DNA from: an uncultured Ignavibacteriota bacterium
GTDB lineage: Bacteria; Bacteroidota; Ignavibacteria; UBA10030; UBA8401
Assembly (NCBI GenBank): GCA_903958625.1
Contig: CAJBTU010000328.1
Coordinates: 1 to 44,522, forward strand
Direction: 5' to 3'
DNA length: 44,522 bases
Shown here: one piece after another, positions 9,509 through 16,433 of the stretch
Layout: each line of letters begins with the position of its first letter
Position numbering within the stretch: position 1 is the first letter of the stretch
Notes under the pieces: model-generated
The model's database searches: none
The model's input: the letters and a program-made list of their open reading frames with translations, nothing else
What the model was told of the DNA's origin: nothing
Program-made: the position numbers and the translations under genes

Positions 9509-9543
9509 AACGAGGGCAATATAAGCATAATAATGCCCTCGTT
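9509..9543. promoter_or_regulatory. Perfect inverted repeat upstream of fic (candidate operator)
   Basis: AACGAGGGCA at 9509-9518 and TGCCCTCGTT at 9534-9543 form a perfect 10-bp inverted repeat with a 15-nt AT-rich spacer, 31 nt upstream of the fic ATG. A further half-site, GAGGGC, lies at 9482-9487 next to the start codon. On the minus strand the spacer contains TATGCTTATATT, which could be a -10/-7 region. The spacing and long spacer fit a dimeric repressor site better than a terminator. The Fic protein's own winged helix is one candidate binder; that is inference. Confidence 0.5.
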
Positions 9544-9707
9544 GCAACTACGGGGGCATTGGGTACGCACGTGAAAAATCGGTTGTATTTATTACACTTT
9601 TACTCTCACCTCACTGACGTCCTCAATTATTTCAAGAAAACATTTGTATATGTGGTCATACAATTCAACAGTTCCCTCCCGCAAGTTATTCTTTGAGAAC
9701 TCAATAA

Positions 9708-9932
9708 ATTCAGAATAAAGATTTTGGGATTATCTCTACTGGACTTACACCGTTTGATACTAAAACAAATCTATTCCTTCGTAAAGAACAGAAGCAAATC
9801 TCTTTCTATGTTAAAACAGAATCAAACAAGATAAGGGTTGCTATTTCGTTTCGCCCATCAAGCGGGCTTGATCCAGACCTCGTTTATGACAAAATGTTTA
9901 CCGGATTAGAAACATTTTTAATCAAAAAATAA
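9708..9932 (+). pseudogene. Gene remnant lacking a start
   Basis: A plus-strand frame stays open from just after a stop at 9705 to TAA at 9930-9932 and reads like real protein ('LFLRKEQKQISFYVKTESNK', '...FTGLETFLIKK'), but it has no ATG, GTG or TTG before its last codons. It looks like the 3' end of a gene whose 5' part has been lost. I do not recognise the family. On the opposite strand, about 9595-9730, a second short protein-like frame ('REGTVELYDHIYKCFLEII') also lacks a start. The 620-nt stretch between fic and the sugar isomerase gene therefore holds decayed coding material rather than an intact gene. Confidence 0.35.
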
Positions 9933-10003
9933 CCGTTGATAAATTCAGGGGTATTATCAATCACGTGTTTTTATAATGTCCGACAATCACGCTAACATTA
10001 AAT

Positions 10004-10035
10004 AAAAAAGCATCAACCAACGTTGATGCTTTTTT
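10004..10035. terminator. Bidirectional rho-independent terminator
   Basis: AAAAAAGCATCAAC and GTTGATGCTTTTTT are perfect inverted arms around the 4-nt loop CAAC. With A and T runs on both flanks it can work in both directions. It should end the minus-strand operon that finishes with the sugar-phosphate isomerase gene at 10102. Confidence 0.85.
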
Positions 10036-10101
10036 TATCTACGGTTCTGCGGCAGTCTCCGCAACATTCCGGACAAATTATCCGAAAAAAGGGAGAACGG
10101 G

Positions 10102-11151
10102 TTATTTCACTTTCCCCAATTCCTCCTTCAAGAAATCGATCTTCTTCACCGGACTCGGGTCAACACCGTTGAGCATTGCCAAATAAAAACTGAGCCAGTC
10201 GGCAAGATACAGCAGCGAGAATGTGCGCGTAAGAAGCGATTTTCCTTCGGTAAAGACCTCGGTAATTCCATCAGCAAGTCCGCCGACGATCCCTTTGGAA
10301 ATATCCATGCGGAGTTTGATCCGCTTATAATCTTCATTGTCACGCAGGATCACCACGTGGATCTTTTTCATGATATCCGTGAGCACTTCCCATCCGACGA
10401 TCTCGTTATGATTTAGTTCCGGAAAGACATGGCCGAACGCGAGGGTCTTTGCATTCTCGGTGATCTGACCACGCCAGCGTGTGTTCACCGTATCGAACTT
10501 GTCCGCGCCGGAATAGATGAGCGGGAGTTTCCCGCGGAGCGTTTTTGCCAGTTTCAACGCGCGGTTATCCGGAGCGTTGTGATCCGAATAACGGGCAGAC
10601 AGCGTGTTCAGCAGTGCCAGAGTTTCTTTGATCTCTTTCTTCTGATCCTTGATAAAACCGAGTTTGCTCAATGCAATAAGCGTGGGAAAGAATGAATAAC
10701 CCAGCGCTGCCCGCGGAGGGAGTCCGCCGGGGATCTTGATGTAAGGATGCTTGTTCTTCTTCGCGATCCGTTCCACTTCGCCGCCGGAGGTGATGCAGAA
10801 GATCATCGCTTTACGTTTGACGGCATCTTTGTATGCGGAGACCGTTTCTTCCGTATTGCCGGAGTAGCTGGAAATGATCACAAGCGAATGCTTACCGACA
10901 TACTCCGAAAAATAATAGTGCCGGTTCACGATGACCGGAACATCGCATTTGTCCGCAAGGTATGCACGAAGCAGATCGCCGCCAATGGCAGAACCGCCCA
11001 GACCGGTGATGACAATATTCCGGATCTTTGAGGTTTTCAGTTTAATCGCAGCAGCATAACCAATGGCGACGGCCTCTTCGGCCTGTTTGGGGAAATTGAG
11101 AATAAGATTTCTCATTCCGCCGGGATCGTGTTGTTGAATTAATGTATTCAT
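10102..11151 (-). CDS. Bifunctional phosphoglucose/phosphomannose isomerase
   Basis: This cytoplasmic enzyme interconverts fructose 6-phosphate with glucose 6-phosphate and mannose 6-phosphate. It is built of two SIS domains. Visible signatures are 'ITGLGGSAIGGDLLRAY' (first sugar-phosphate loop), 'IISSYSGNTEETVSAY', 'GGLPPRAALGYSFFP', 'FPELNHNEIVGWE' with the catalytic His/Glu region, and 'VDPSPVKKIDFLKEEL' at the C-terminus. The length of 349 residues fits the archaeal/bacterial PGI-PMI group rather than classical ~550-residue Pgi. It is the last gene of the operon before the 10004-10035 terminator, about 100 nt after ptsI. Placement next to enzyme I and HPr links it to sugar-phosphate metabolism. 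Confidence 0.93.
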   Translation of the reverse strand: MNTLIQQHDPGGMRNLILNFPKQAEEAVAIGYAAAIKLKTSKIRNIVITGLGGSAIGGDLLRAYLADKCDVPVIVNRHYYFSEYVGKHSLVIISSYSGNTEETVSAYKDAVKRKAMIFCITSGGEVERIAKKNKHPYIKIPGGLPPRAALGYSFFPTLIALSKLGFIKDQKKEIKETLALLNTLSARYSDHNAPDNRALKLAKTLRGKLPLIYSGADKFDTVNTRWRGQITENAKTLAFGHVFPELNHNEIVGWEVLTDIMKKIHVVILRDNEDYKRIKLRMDISKGIVGGLADGITEVFTEGKSLLTRTFSLLYLADWLSFYLAMLNGVDPSPVKKIDFLKEELGKVK

Positions 11152-11248
11152 AATAATCTGATAAGAATGTTTAAGTGAAAATGAATTGATTTAAGGCCTC
11201 ATGTTTCCAGATGCATCGGGCCGGGTGTTAAAAATAGGTCGTAATTAT

Positions 11249-12997
11249 TTATTCCATGAGCAATTCCGGAACCATGGACTGCAGATTGACACGGAGAAAA
11301 TCTTTGATGTCGTCTTCCGTTTTCATATCAAGAACATGCCGTGCGATCTCTTCCGCTTCAGCAAATGAAACGGAACGGATGATCTTCTTGATCTCCGGAA
11401 GGACGTGCGGCGTCATACTGAACTCATCCAGCCCCAGTCCCAGCAACAAAAGAAGCGCAACAGGATCGCCCGCCATTTCACCGCACATGCTCACCGGTTT
11501 TCCGGCACGGTGTGCTTCGTTTATGATATTCTGTATCGTTTTAATAACGGCAGGATGAAATTCCTGGTACAAGGAAGAGACAACTTCATTGCCCCGGTCA
11601 ACGGCAAGAAGATATTGAATAAGATCGTTCGTGCCGATACTCAGAAAATCAACTTCCTGCGCGATCTCCCCCGCAAGGATCGCCGCTGACGGAACCTCGA
11701 TCATCGCTCCGATCTTAATGTTCTCGTCGAACGGGATGTTCTTATCCCGAAGTTCTTTTTTTGCTTTCTCAAGAAACTCTTTCGATTGTCTGATCTCTTT
11801 GATCCCCGAGATCATCGGAAGCATGATCCACACTTCACCATGCGCGCTGGCGCGAAGCATTGCCCGCAACTGCGTCAGGAACACTTCCGGCATATCGAGC
11901 AGAACGCGAATTCCCCTCCAGCCAAGGAAAGGATTTTCCTCGCTCGCCGAACTTGATACCACTTTATCGCCGCCGATATCTAGTGTCCGCATGATCACTT
12001 TGTGAGGATGGGACTTTTCAACGACGGCCCGGTATTCCGTGTATTGCTCCTCTTCGCTGGGATAGTTTTCCGTACGCAGAAACAATCCTTCGGTACGGTA
12101 GAGACCGACGCCGGATGAGCCCTGCGCGTGAACATTGCCTGCCTCTTCGCTAAACTCGATATTGCATGAAAGATAGACGATCTTTCCGTCCGTTGTCTGC
12201 GCAGTAAATTCGCGTATCTCTTTCAATTGCGCATCGAACAGCTCGTGTTCCTTCTTCCTTTCGCTGCAGCGTTCGATCGTCTCTGCCGACGGGTGAATAA
12301 TGACATTTCCGGTATAGCCGTCAACGATGATCGCATCACCGATCTGAGCCTGCTTTGTAATCTCTTTCAAACCAACAACGGAAGGAATATTGAGCGACCG
12401 GGAAAGGAGAGCGGCATGCGAAGTGACTCCTCCCATATCCGTTGCATATGCCAGAACTTCGTTGCGGCTGAAGAGCACGGTATCGGCCGGGGTCAGGATC
12501 TCCGAAATAACAATGGAGTTCGGTTCGAACCGGGAGATCAATTTTTCCTGCTGGATATTCCTGATGATACGGTTCTTTACATCCTCAACATCATGGGCAC
12601 GTTCGCGCATGTACTCATCGGATGAGTTCATCATCAATTGCTGATACTTTGAGATCTCACGGTGCACGGCAAACTCGGCACACTTCAGATCCTTCTGGAT
12701 CCGTTTCCGGATAGATCCGAACAGGACCGCATCGGCAAGGATCATGATCTGCGCTTCGAAGATCTTCGCTTTCTGGCTTCCAATTTTTTGTTCAGTCAGC
12801 TGAAGAACTTTCTGCAGTTCCTTCTCGGACCGGTCCACTGCGTGCTGCAGCCGTTCCAGTTCAAGAGCAACCTCGTTCTCTATGATCGATTTCTCTTCTA
12901 CGCGCGGAGCCTGTTTAGCAAACACATACGCTTTGCCGAAAACGATCCCCGGTGAAGCCGGTATGCCATGAAGCACTATTTCTTTTTGTGGTTCCAC
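11249..12997 (-). CDS. ptsI: PTS enzyme I (phosphoenolpyruvate-protein phosphotransferase)
   Basis: Enzyme I takes phosphate from phosphoenolpyruvate and passes it to HPr. All key parts are present in 582 residues: N-terminal 'HGIPASPGIVFGKA', phosphorylatable H194 in 'GGVTSHAALLSRSLNIPSV', and the PEP-binding C-terminal barrel with 'RTLDIGGDK', 'PFLGWRGIRVLL', 'LSIGTNDLIQYLLAVDRGN', 'FHPAVI' and 'SMCGEMAGD'. The start is GTG at 12997, which fits the family N-terminus and has no obvious Shine-Dalgarno. It follows ptsH by about 130 nt. No enzyme II component is in the window, so whether the system transports sugar or is purely regulatory is open. Confidence 0.96.
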   Translation of the reverse strand: MEPQKEIVLHGIPASPGIVFGKAYVFAKQAPRVEEKSIIENEVALELERLQHAVDRSEKELQKVLQLTEQKIGSQKAKIFEAQIMILADAVLFGSIRKRIQKDLKCAEFAVHREISKYQQLMMNSSDEYMRERAHDVEDVKNRIIRNIQQEKLISRFEPNSIVISEILTPADTVLFSRNEVLAYATDMGGVTSHAALLSRSLNIPSVVGLKEITKQAQIGDAIIVDGYTGNVIIHPSAETIERCSERKKEHELFDAQLKEIREFTAQTTDGKIVYLSCNIEFSEEAGNVHAQGSSGVGLYRTEGLFLRTENYPSEEEQYTEYRAVVEKSHPHKVIMRTLDIGGDKVVSSSASEENPFLGWRGIRVLLDMPEVFLTQLRAMLRASAHGEVWIMLPMISGIKEIRQSKEFLEKAKKELRDKNIPFDENIKIGAMIEVPSAAILAGEIAQEVDFLSIGTNDLIQYLLAVDRGNEVVSSLYQEFHPAVIKTIQNIINEAHRAGKPVSMCGEMAGDPVALLLLLGLGLDEFSMTPHVLPEIKKIIRSVSFAEAEEIARHVLDMKTEDDIKDFLRVNLQSMVPELLME

Positions 12998-13127
12998 TGT
13001 AATATTTAATTTAGAAATTCTATTTTGGGTGTTTTGGTCTTTTAGAACGTTTGCATGGAAATTTCAGTTAATCATGAACTCCATATCTCATAACAATCTG
13101 CTCGGATTCCATCGCTCACAGAAACAA

Positions 13128-13394
13128 CTACATTTCGTCAAACCCCCGATCAAACAGACCGACGATCGCCTGAGCCGCCTGTGCTTCATCGGAACCATCG
13201 AACTTCAGTTGCAATGTCGAGCCTTGCTCGGCGGCGAGCGTCATCACTCCGATAATACTCTTGCCGTTGATCTCAAATCCATCCTTATAAATAAAGAATT
13301 CCGACTGGAACTGCGCTGCAAGTTTGACCAGTGCCGCCGCCGGCCGCGTGTGTAAACCGGCCCGGTTCATTATCGTTACAACTTTATCAATCAT
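13128..13394 (-). CDS. ptsH: Phosphocarrier protein HPr
   Basis: An 88-residue HPr with the phosphorylation site H15 in 'NRAGLHTRPAAALVKLA' and S46 in 'INGKSIIGVMTLA' at exactly the canonical positions. Retention of S46 means regulation by an HPr kinase/phosphorylase is possible, although no hprK is in the window. The ATG at 13394 lies 3 nt after the stop of the polyprenyl synthase gene, so the two are coupled. The partner enzyme I is encoded about 130 nt downstream. Confidence 0.95.
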   Translation of the reverse strand: MIDKVVTIMNRAGLHTRPAAALVKLAAQFQSEFFIYKDGFEINGKSIIGVMTLAAEQGSTLQLKFDGSDEAQAAQAIVGLFDRGFDEM

Positions 13395-13397
13395 ATT

Positions 13398-14378
13398 CTA
13401 AAACTGCCTGTTCAGCACCATGTTGGAAAACCACTGCAGCATCTCCCGTGCGGAAGTGTCGCGTAATTTTTCCAATTGGAGGTTAGCCTGCCGGATATCC
13501 TTATCAATGGATTGTTTGGCAAGCTGAATAATGTCATACCGCTCATAGATCTCTTTGACCAGCGGAATGTTCTTTTTGGATGTTCCCTTATTCTTGATGA
13601 TCGCCGTGATCAGCTTCTTGTCTTTTCCCTGCGCCCGTTCGTACGCCTTAATCAGAAGGAATGTTTTCTTTCCTTCCACAATATCGCCGCCGATCGTCTT
13701 GCCGAATTCCTTTTCGTCTGCAATGATATCAAGAAGGTCGTCCTGGATCTGAAATGCGCGTCCGATGTATGTTCCATAGGATCGAAGCGCCCTGATCTCT
13801 CGTTCCGTGCCGCCTCCGATAAGACCGCCGATCTCGGAAGAGACGGAGAATAATTTACCGGTCTTCTTTGCGATCATCAGCAGGTAGTCGTCGATGGATA
13901 CATCATGCAGCATTTCAAATTCCTTATCGTACGCCTGACCTTCGCACACTTCAACGACCCCTTCCGTAAAAACATCAGCCACCTGCGCAATGGCCTTGGA
14001 CTTGGTCCGCAACAGTTCGCGGTACGCCAGCGCCACCAGTTCGTCTCCGACAAGGATCGCCACATTGCTGTCCCAGCGAACGTGAACGGTTGCTCGCCCG
14101 CGGCGCGATTCCGCATTATCCATGATGTCGTCGTGGACCAGGGTAAAATTGTGCAGCACTTCTATCGCCACGGCGGCATTCAAAGCTTCGTTCATTGTGC
14201 CGCCGACCGCTTCACACGACAGTACGATCAGCAGCGGACGCATCCGTTTCCCGCCCGCCGACAGAACATATTTCACCGGTTCATACAAAGAGACCGGTTC
14301 GTTTTTGCGAACACAGGAATGGATCTTTTGGTCGATCAGTGATTTATACCGTTGATATTTCTTTTCGTAGGATATCAT
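13398..14378 (-). CDS. Trans-isoprenyl diphosphate synthase (polyprenyl synthetase)
   Basis: The enzyme condenses IPP with allylic diphosphates into longer prenyl diphosphates for quinones, carrier lipids or carotenoids. From ATG 14378 it is 326 residues with the first Asp-rich motif 'VHDDIMDNAESRRGR' (D83-D87), the second 'FQIQDDLLDI' (D213-D217) and 'GGKRMRPLL' for IPP binding. The residue five positions before the first motif is Phe (F78), which in this family often limits product to FPP/GGPP length; that is inference only. The ORF track's 356-residue version starts inside the upstream gene. ATG 14378 overlaps the IPP isomerase stop as ATGA, a clear coupling signal. The two genes form a small isoprenoid unit. 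Confidence 0.94.
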   Translation of the reverse strand: MISYEKKYQRYKSLIDQKIHSCVRKNEPVSLYEPVKYVLSAGGKRMRPLLIVLSCEAVGGTMNEALNAAVAIEVLHNFTLVHDDIMDNAESRRGRATVHVRWDSNVAILVGDELVALAYRELLRTKSKAIAQVADVFTEGVVEVCEGQAYDKEFEMLHDVSIDDYLLMIAKKTGKLFSVSSEIGGLIGGGTEREIRALRSYGTYIGRAFQIQDDLLDIIADEKEFGKTIGGDIVEGKKTFLLIKAYERAQGKDKKLITAIIKNKGTSKKNIPLVKEIYERYDIIQLAKQSIDKDIRQANLQLEKLRDTSAREMLQWFSNMVLNRQF

Positions 14379-15421
14379 GTTTTCCGATGTAAAGCCTTCG
14401 TAAACTGCAATTGTTTCACGGAAGCCGCGCCGATCAAGAACATTGCGCCTTTGGCCTCCGTCGTCCATTGTTCAATTTTTTTTCGTAATCCTTTTTTGCC
14501 GCCGAGCATAAGCGCCTTCAGCATCGGCCGCGCCGCTGCCGTCATATCCGCACCAAACGCTATCGACTTTGCGCTGTCAAGTCCGTTCGCAATTCCTCCC
14601 GATGAGATGACCACAAGACCGGGAAATTTCTTTTTCAGCGGAACAACATCCAGCAATGCATCCGTTGTCCTGATTCCCCAATCCCAAAACGGGTTCCAAT
14701 CACTCTGTTCCTCTTTTCCCCGGCGGAGGATCTCCACTCCCGCCCAGCTCGTACCGCCCGCACCGGCAACATCAATATATCGGACGCCAACATTCGCCAG
14801 CCGTTCGGCAACATCCCTTGAAATTCCTGCGCCAATTTCCTTTACGATAACGGGAATCGGCAACTGTTTCACCAATTTTTCAATTCCATTCAACACACCG
14901 CGAAAATCTGTATTCCCTTCCGGCTGCAAAAATTCCTGCAGAGGATTGAGATGCACCGCAAATGCATCAGCGCGGATCATTTCGGCAAGCTTCATGATCG
15001 GCGAAATATCTTTTAAGGCTGCCACTTCGGGTGCGCCGATATTTCCAACCAGCGGAATCGACGGCGCTGAACTTCTCGCAATAGAAAACGACGAATGGTA
15101 CGCAGAATCTTCCATTGCCTGTCGCTGGCTTCCCACCCCCATCGCGAGACCTAATTCTTCACAGACTTCCGCTATCTGTCTGTTGATCGTTTCCGCTTCA
15201 TCGTATCCGCCGGTCATGCAGGAGATCATCAGCGGGAACGATAATTTTTTTCCGAGAAAATCCGTTGCGGTATCGATCCCGGAAAGATTGATCTCAGGAA
15301 GAGCGTTATGGATAAATACCCACTCTTCGAATCCCGCCGTTTTTTCACGGAACGCAACATCTTTTTTCACTGCCAGTTCCACATGGTCGCGTTTGCGTGA
15401 AGATGTCGTTCGCTTTTTCAT
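14375..15421 (-). CDS. fni: Type 2 isopentenyl-diphosphate delta-isomerase (FMN-dependent)
   Basis: This flavoenzyme interconverts isopentenyl and dimethylallyl diphosphate. Family motifs in its 348 residues: 'SRKRDHVELAV' at the N-terminus, 'MISCMTGGYDEA', 'AMGVGSQRQAME', 'HLNPLQEFLQPEGNTDF', 'VIVKEIGAGIS', 'VAGAGGTSWAGVE' and 'VISSGGIANG' for FMN/phosphate binding. The ATG at 15421 directly precedes the conserved 'RKRDH'. Its stop overlaps the polyprenyl synthase start. A 363-residue antisense ORF covers nearly the whole gene and is a shadow. Confidence 0.95.
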   Translation of the reverse strand: MKKRTTSSRKRDHVELAVKKDVAFREKTAGFEEWVFIHNALPEINLSGIDTATDFLGKKLSFPLMISCMTGGYDEAETINRQIAEVCEELGLAMGVGSQRQAMEDSAYHSSFSIARSSAPSIPLVGNIGAPEVAALKDISPIMKLAEMIRADAFAVHLNPLQEFLQPEGNTDFRGVLNGIEKLVKQLPIPVIVKEIGAGISRDVAERLANVGVRYIDVAGAGGTSWAGVEILRRGKEEQSDWNPFWDWGIRTTDALLDVVPLKKKFPGLVVISSGGIANGLDSAKSIAFGADMTAAARPMLKALMLGGKKGLRKKIEQWTTEAKGAMFLIGAASVKQLQFTKALHRKT

Positions 15422-15478
15422 TCAAAAAATAATAGCCAAATAATAAGGAATATGCAAGAAAGTGAATGAAGTGAATTT

Positions 15479-16009
15479 TTACGGCGTTCTTTGCCGCTTA
15501 GATTTCGATCGGAAATATTCCAGAGGCCGCAATGCCGTGACCGCACTGACGATGCCCTTGAATACGATCTCGCCGAAAATGATCGAGGCAAGTTCCAGAT
15601 TGGAAAAGAGACCGGCAAACGCAATAAGGTTGAACAGCAGGCTATCCAGCGGAATGCTGACGGAATTGCTTTTCAAAACGCGCATTCCCCAAGTATTATC
15701 TATGAAGTGCTGATAGATCTCGGTATCTGCAGTTTCGGCTAGCACGATGGCGATCAGCGAGGCGGCAACAATGCGCCATTCAACTCCGCCGACTACGGTA
15801 ACGATCACATTCAAAACAGCCGCAATCGCTATCATTATGTATACATTTGTCCGTCCAAGCGTACTATGCACGCGGTCGCGGGCCGTAAATGTTATCCCGA
15901 AAATGAATGTTGCAACGGAGACCTGACCGAAGACCGGGAAATGAATAAACCACGTTGCCGTATAATTGGCCGCTAGAGTGGCAAGAATATAGACGATAGC
16001 AAAGTACAT
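15479..16009 (-). CDS. YhhQ/VUT-family membrane protein, probable queuosine-precursor transporter
   Basis: A 176-residue integral membrane protein with about six hydrophobic helices. The signatures 'VSVATFIFGITFTARDRVH', 'IVLAETADTEIYQ' and 'SNSVSIPLDSLLFNLIAF' are those of the DUF165/VUT family, whose E. coli member YhhQ imports queuosine precursors (preQ0/preQ1). The basic C-terminus (RSKSKRQR) would be cytoplasmic. It begins the minus-strand operon that continues with fni 57 nt later and lies divergent to the tRNA-Pro region. No queuosine synthesis genes are in the window, so the substrate rests on family membership. Confidence 0.85.
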   Translation of the reverse strand: MYFAIVYILATLAANYTATWFIHFPVFGQVSVATFIFGITFTARDRVHSTLGRTNVYIMIAIAAVLNVIVTVVGGVEWRIVAASLIAIVLAETADTEIYQHFIDNTWGMRVLKSNSVSIPLDSLLFNLIAFAGLFSNLELASIIFGEIVFKGIVSAVTALRPLEYFRSKSKRQRTP

Positions 16010-16075
16010 CTCTTAAAGAAAATTTGCCTTCCAAAGTTGCAGTTTTATTATTATATTCATACTGTAATTTGTTCA

Positions 16076-16125
16076 GGAAGTAGCTCAGCCCGGCTAGAGC
16101 GTGGCGCCTTCGGCGCCAAAGTCGC
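16076..16125 (+). pseudogene. Degenerate tandem copy of tRNA-Pro 5' half
   Basis: The 26 nt at 16076-16101 (acceptor part and complete D-arm) are identical to 16174-16199 in the tRNA-Pro gene, and AAGTCGC recurs at the same 98-nt offset. The anticodon arm is replaced by a GC-rich hairpin of the same 17-nt length (TGGCG/CGCCA) whose loop centre would read TTC with C instead of U at position 33. The T-arm and 3' acceptor strand are not recognisable. It is best read as a pseudo-tRNA from a tandem duplication. Confidence 0.55.
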
Positions 16126-16171
16126 GGTCGGATTGAACACTCCACGAAAGATACAGCAATATTTTTATTCA

Positions 16172-16246
16172 CGGGAAGTAGCTCAGCCCGGCTAGAGCGC
16201 TTGGTTTGGGACCAAGAAGTCGCAGGTTCGAATCCTGTCTTCCCGA
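16172..16246 (+). tRNA. tRNA-Pro (anticodon TGG)
   Basis: All arms fold: acceptor CGGGAAG/CTTCCCG, D-stem GCTC/GAGC, anticodon stem CTTGG/CCAAG around loop TTTGGGA (anticodon TGG), variable loop AAGTC, T-stem GCAGG/CCTGT with loop TTCGAAT, discriminator A. The 3' CCA is not encoded. A terminator-like hairpin follows at once. Confidence 0.95.
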
Positions 16247-16250
16247 CAAC

Positions 16251-16281
16251 AAGAATCCTCACATAATCTGTGGGGATTCTT
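16251..16281 (+). terminator. Hairpin after tRNA-Pro
   Basis: AAGAATCCTCACA and TGTGGGGATTCTT form a 13-bp stem (one G-T pair) around TAATC, followed by CGTTTT. It is placed to end tRNA-Pro transcription. Confidence 0.7.
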
Positions 16282-16291
16282 CGTTTTAAAG

Positions 16292-16323
16292 AATAATGGC
16301 TCGATCCATACCGAGCCATTATT
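16292..16323. terminator. Second perfect hairpin between tRNA-Pro and the kinase gene
   Basis: AATAATGGCTCG (16292-16303) and CGAGCCATTATT (16312-16323) form a perfect 12-bp stem with an 8-nt loop. There is no long U tract, so a regulatory or processing role is as possible as termination. It lies 110 nt before the histidine kinase start. Confidence 0.4.
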
Positions 16324-16433
16324 CAGGACTGATGACGTTTTCCCAGAAATCTTAAAAGAAAATAGTCATTTTCTCTAAATTTTGGAATGAAAATTTTGTA
16401 TTTTCTTTGGACTTGTCCACTCTATAATATCAC

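Noticed and set aside
14352-15443. 363-aa plus-strand ORF
   Set aside because: Full antisense shadow of fni, whose motifs are unmistakable; the plus-strand protein resembles nothing and has no ribosome site.
16076-16142. Upstream tRNA-like copy considered as a real tRNA-Glu (TTC)
   Set aside because: No T-arm, no matching 3' acceptor strand and C at position 33; it cannot form a cloverleaf.
15864-16319. 151-aa minus-strand ORF containing 'GKTGFEPATSWSQTKRS'
   Set aside because: It is the well-known false translation of a tRNA complement and covers the tRNA-Pro gene; it also overlaps the YhhQ-like gene in another frame.
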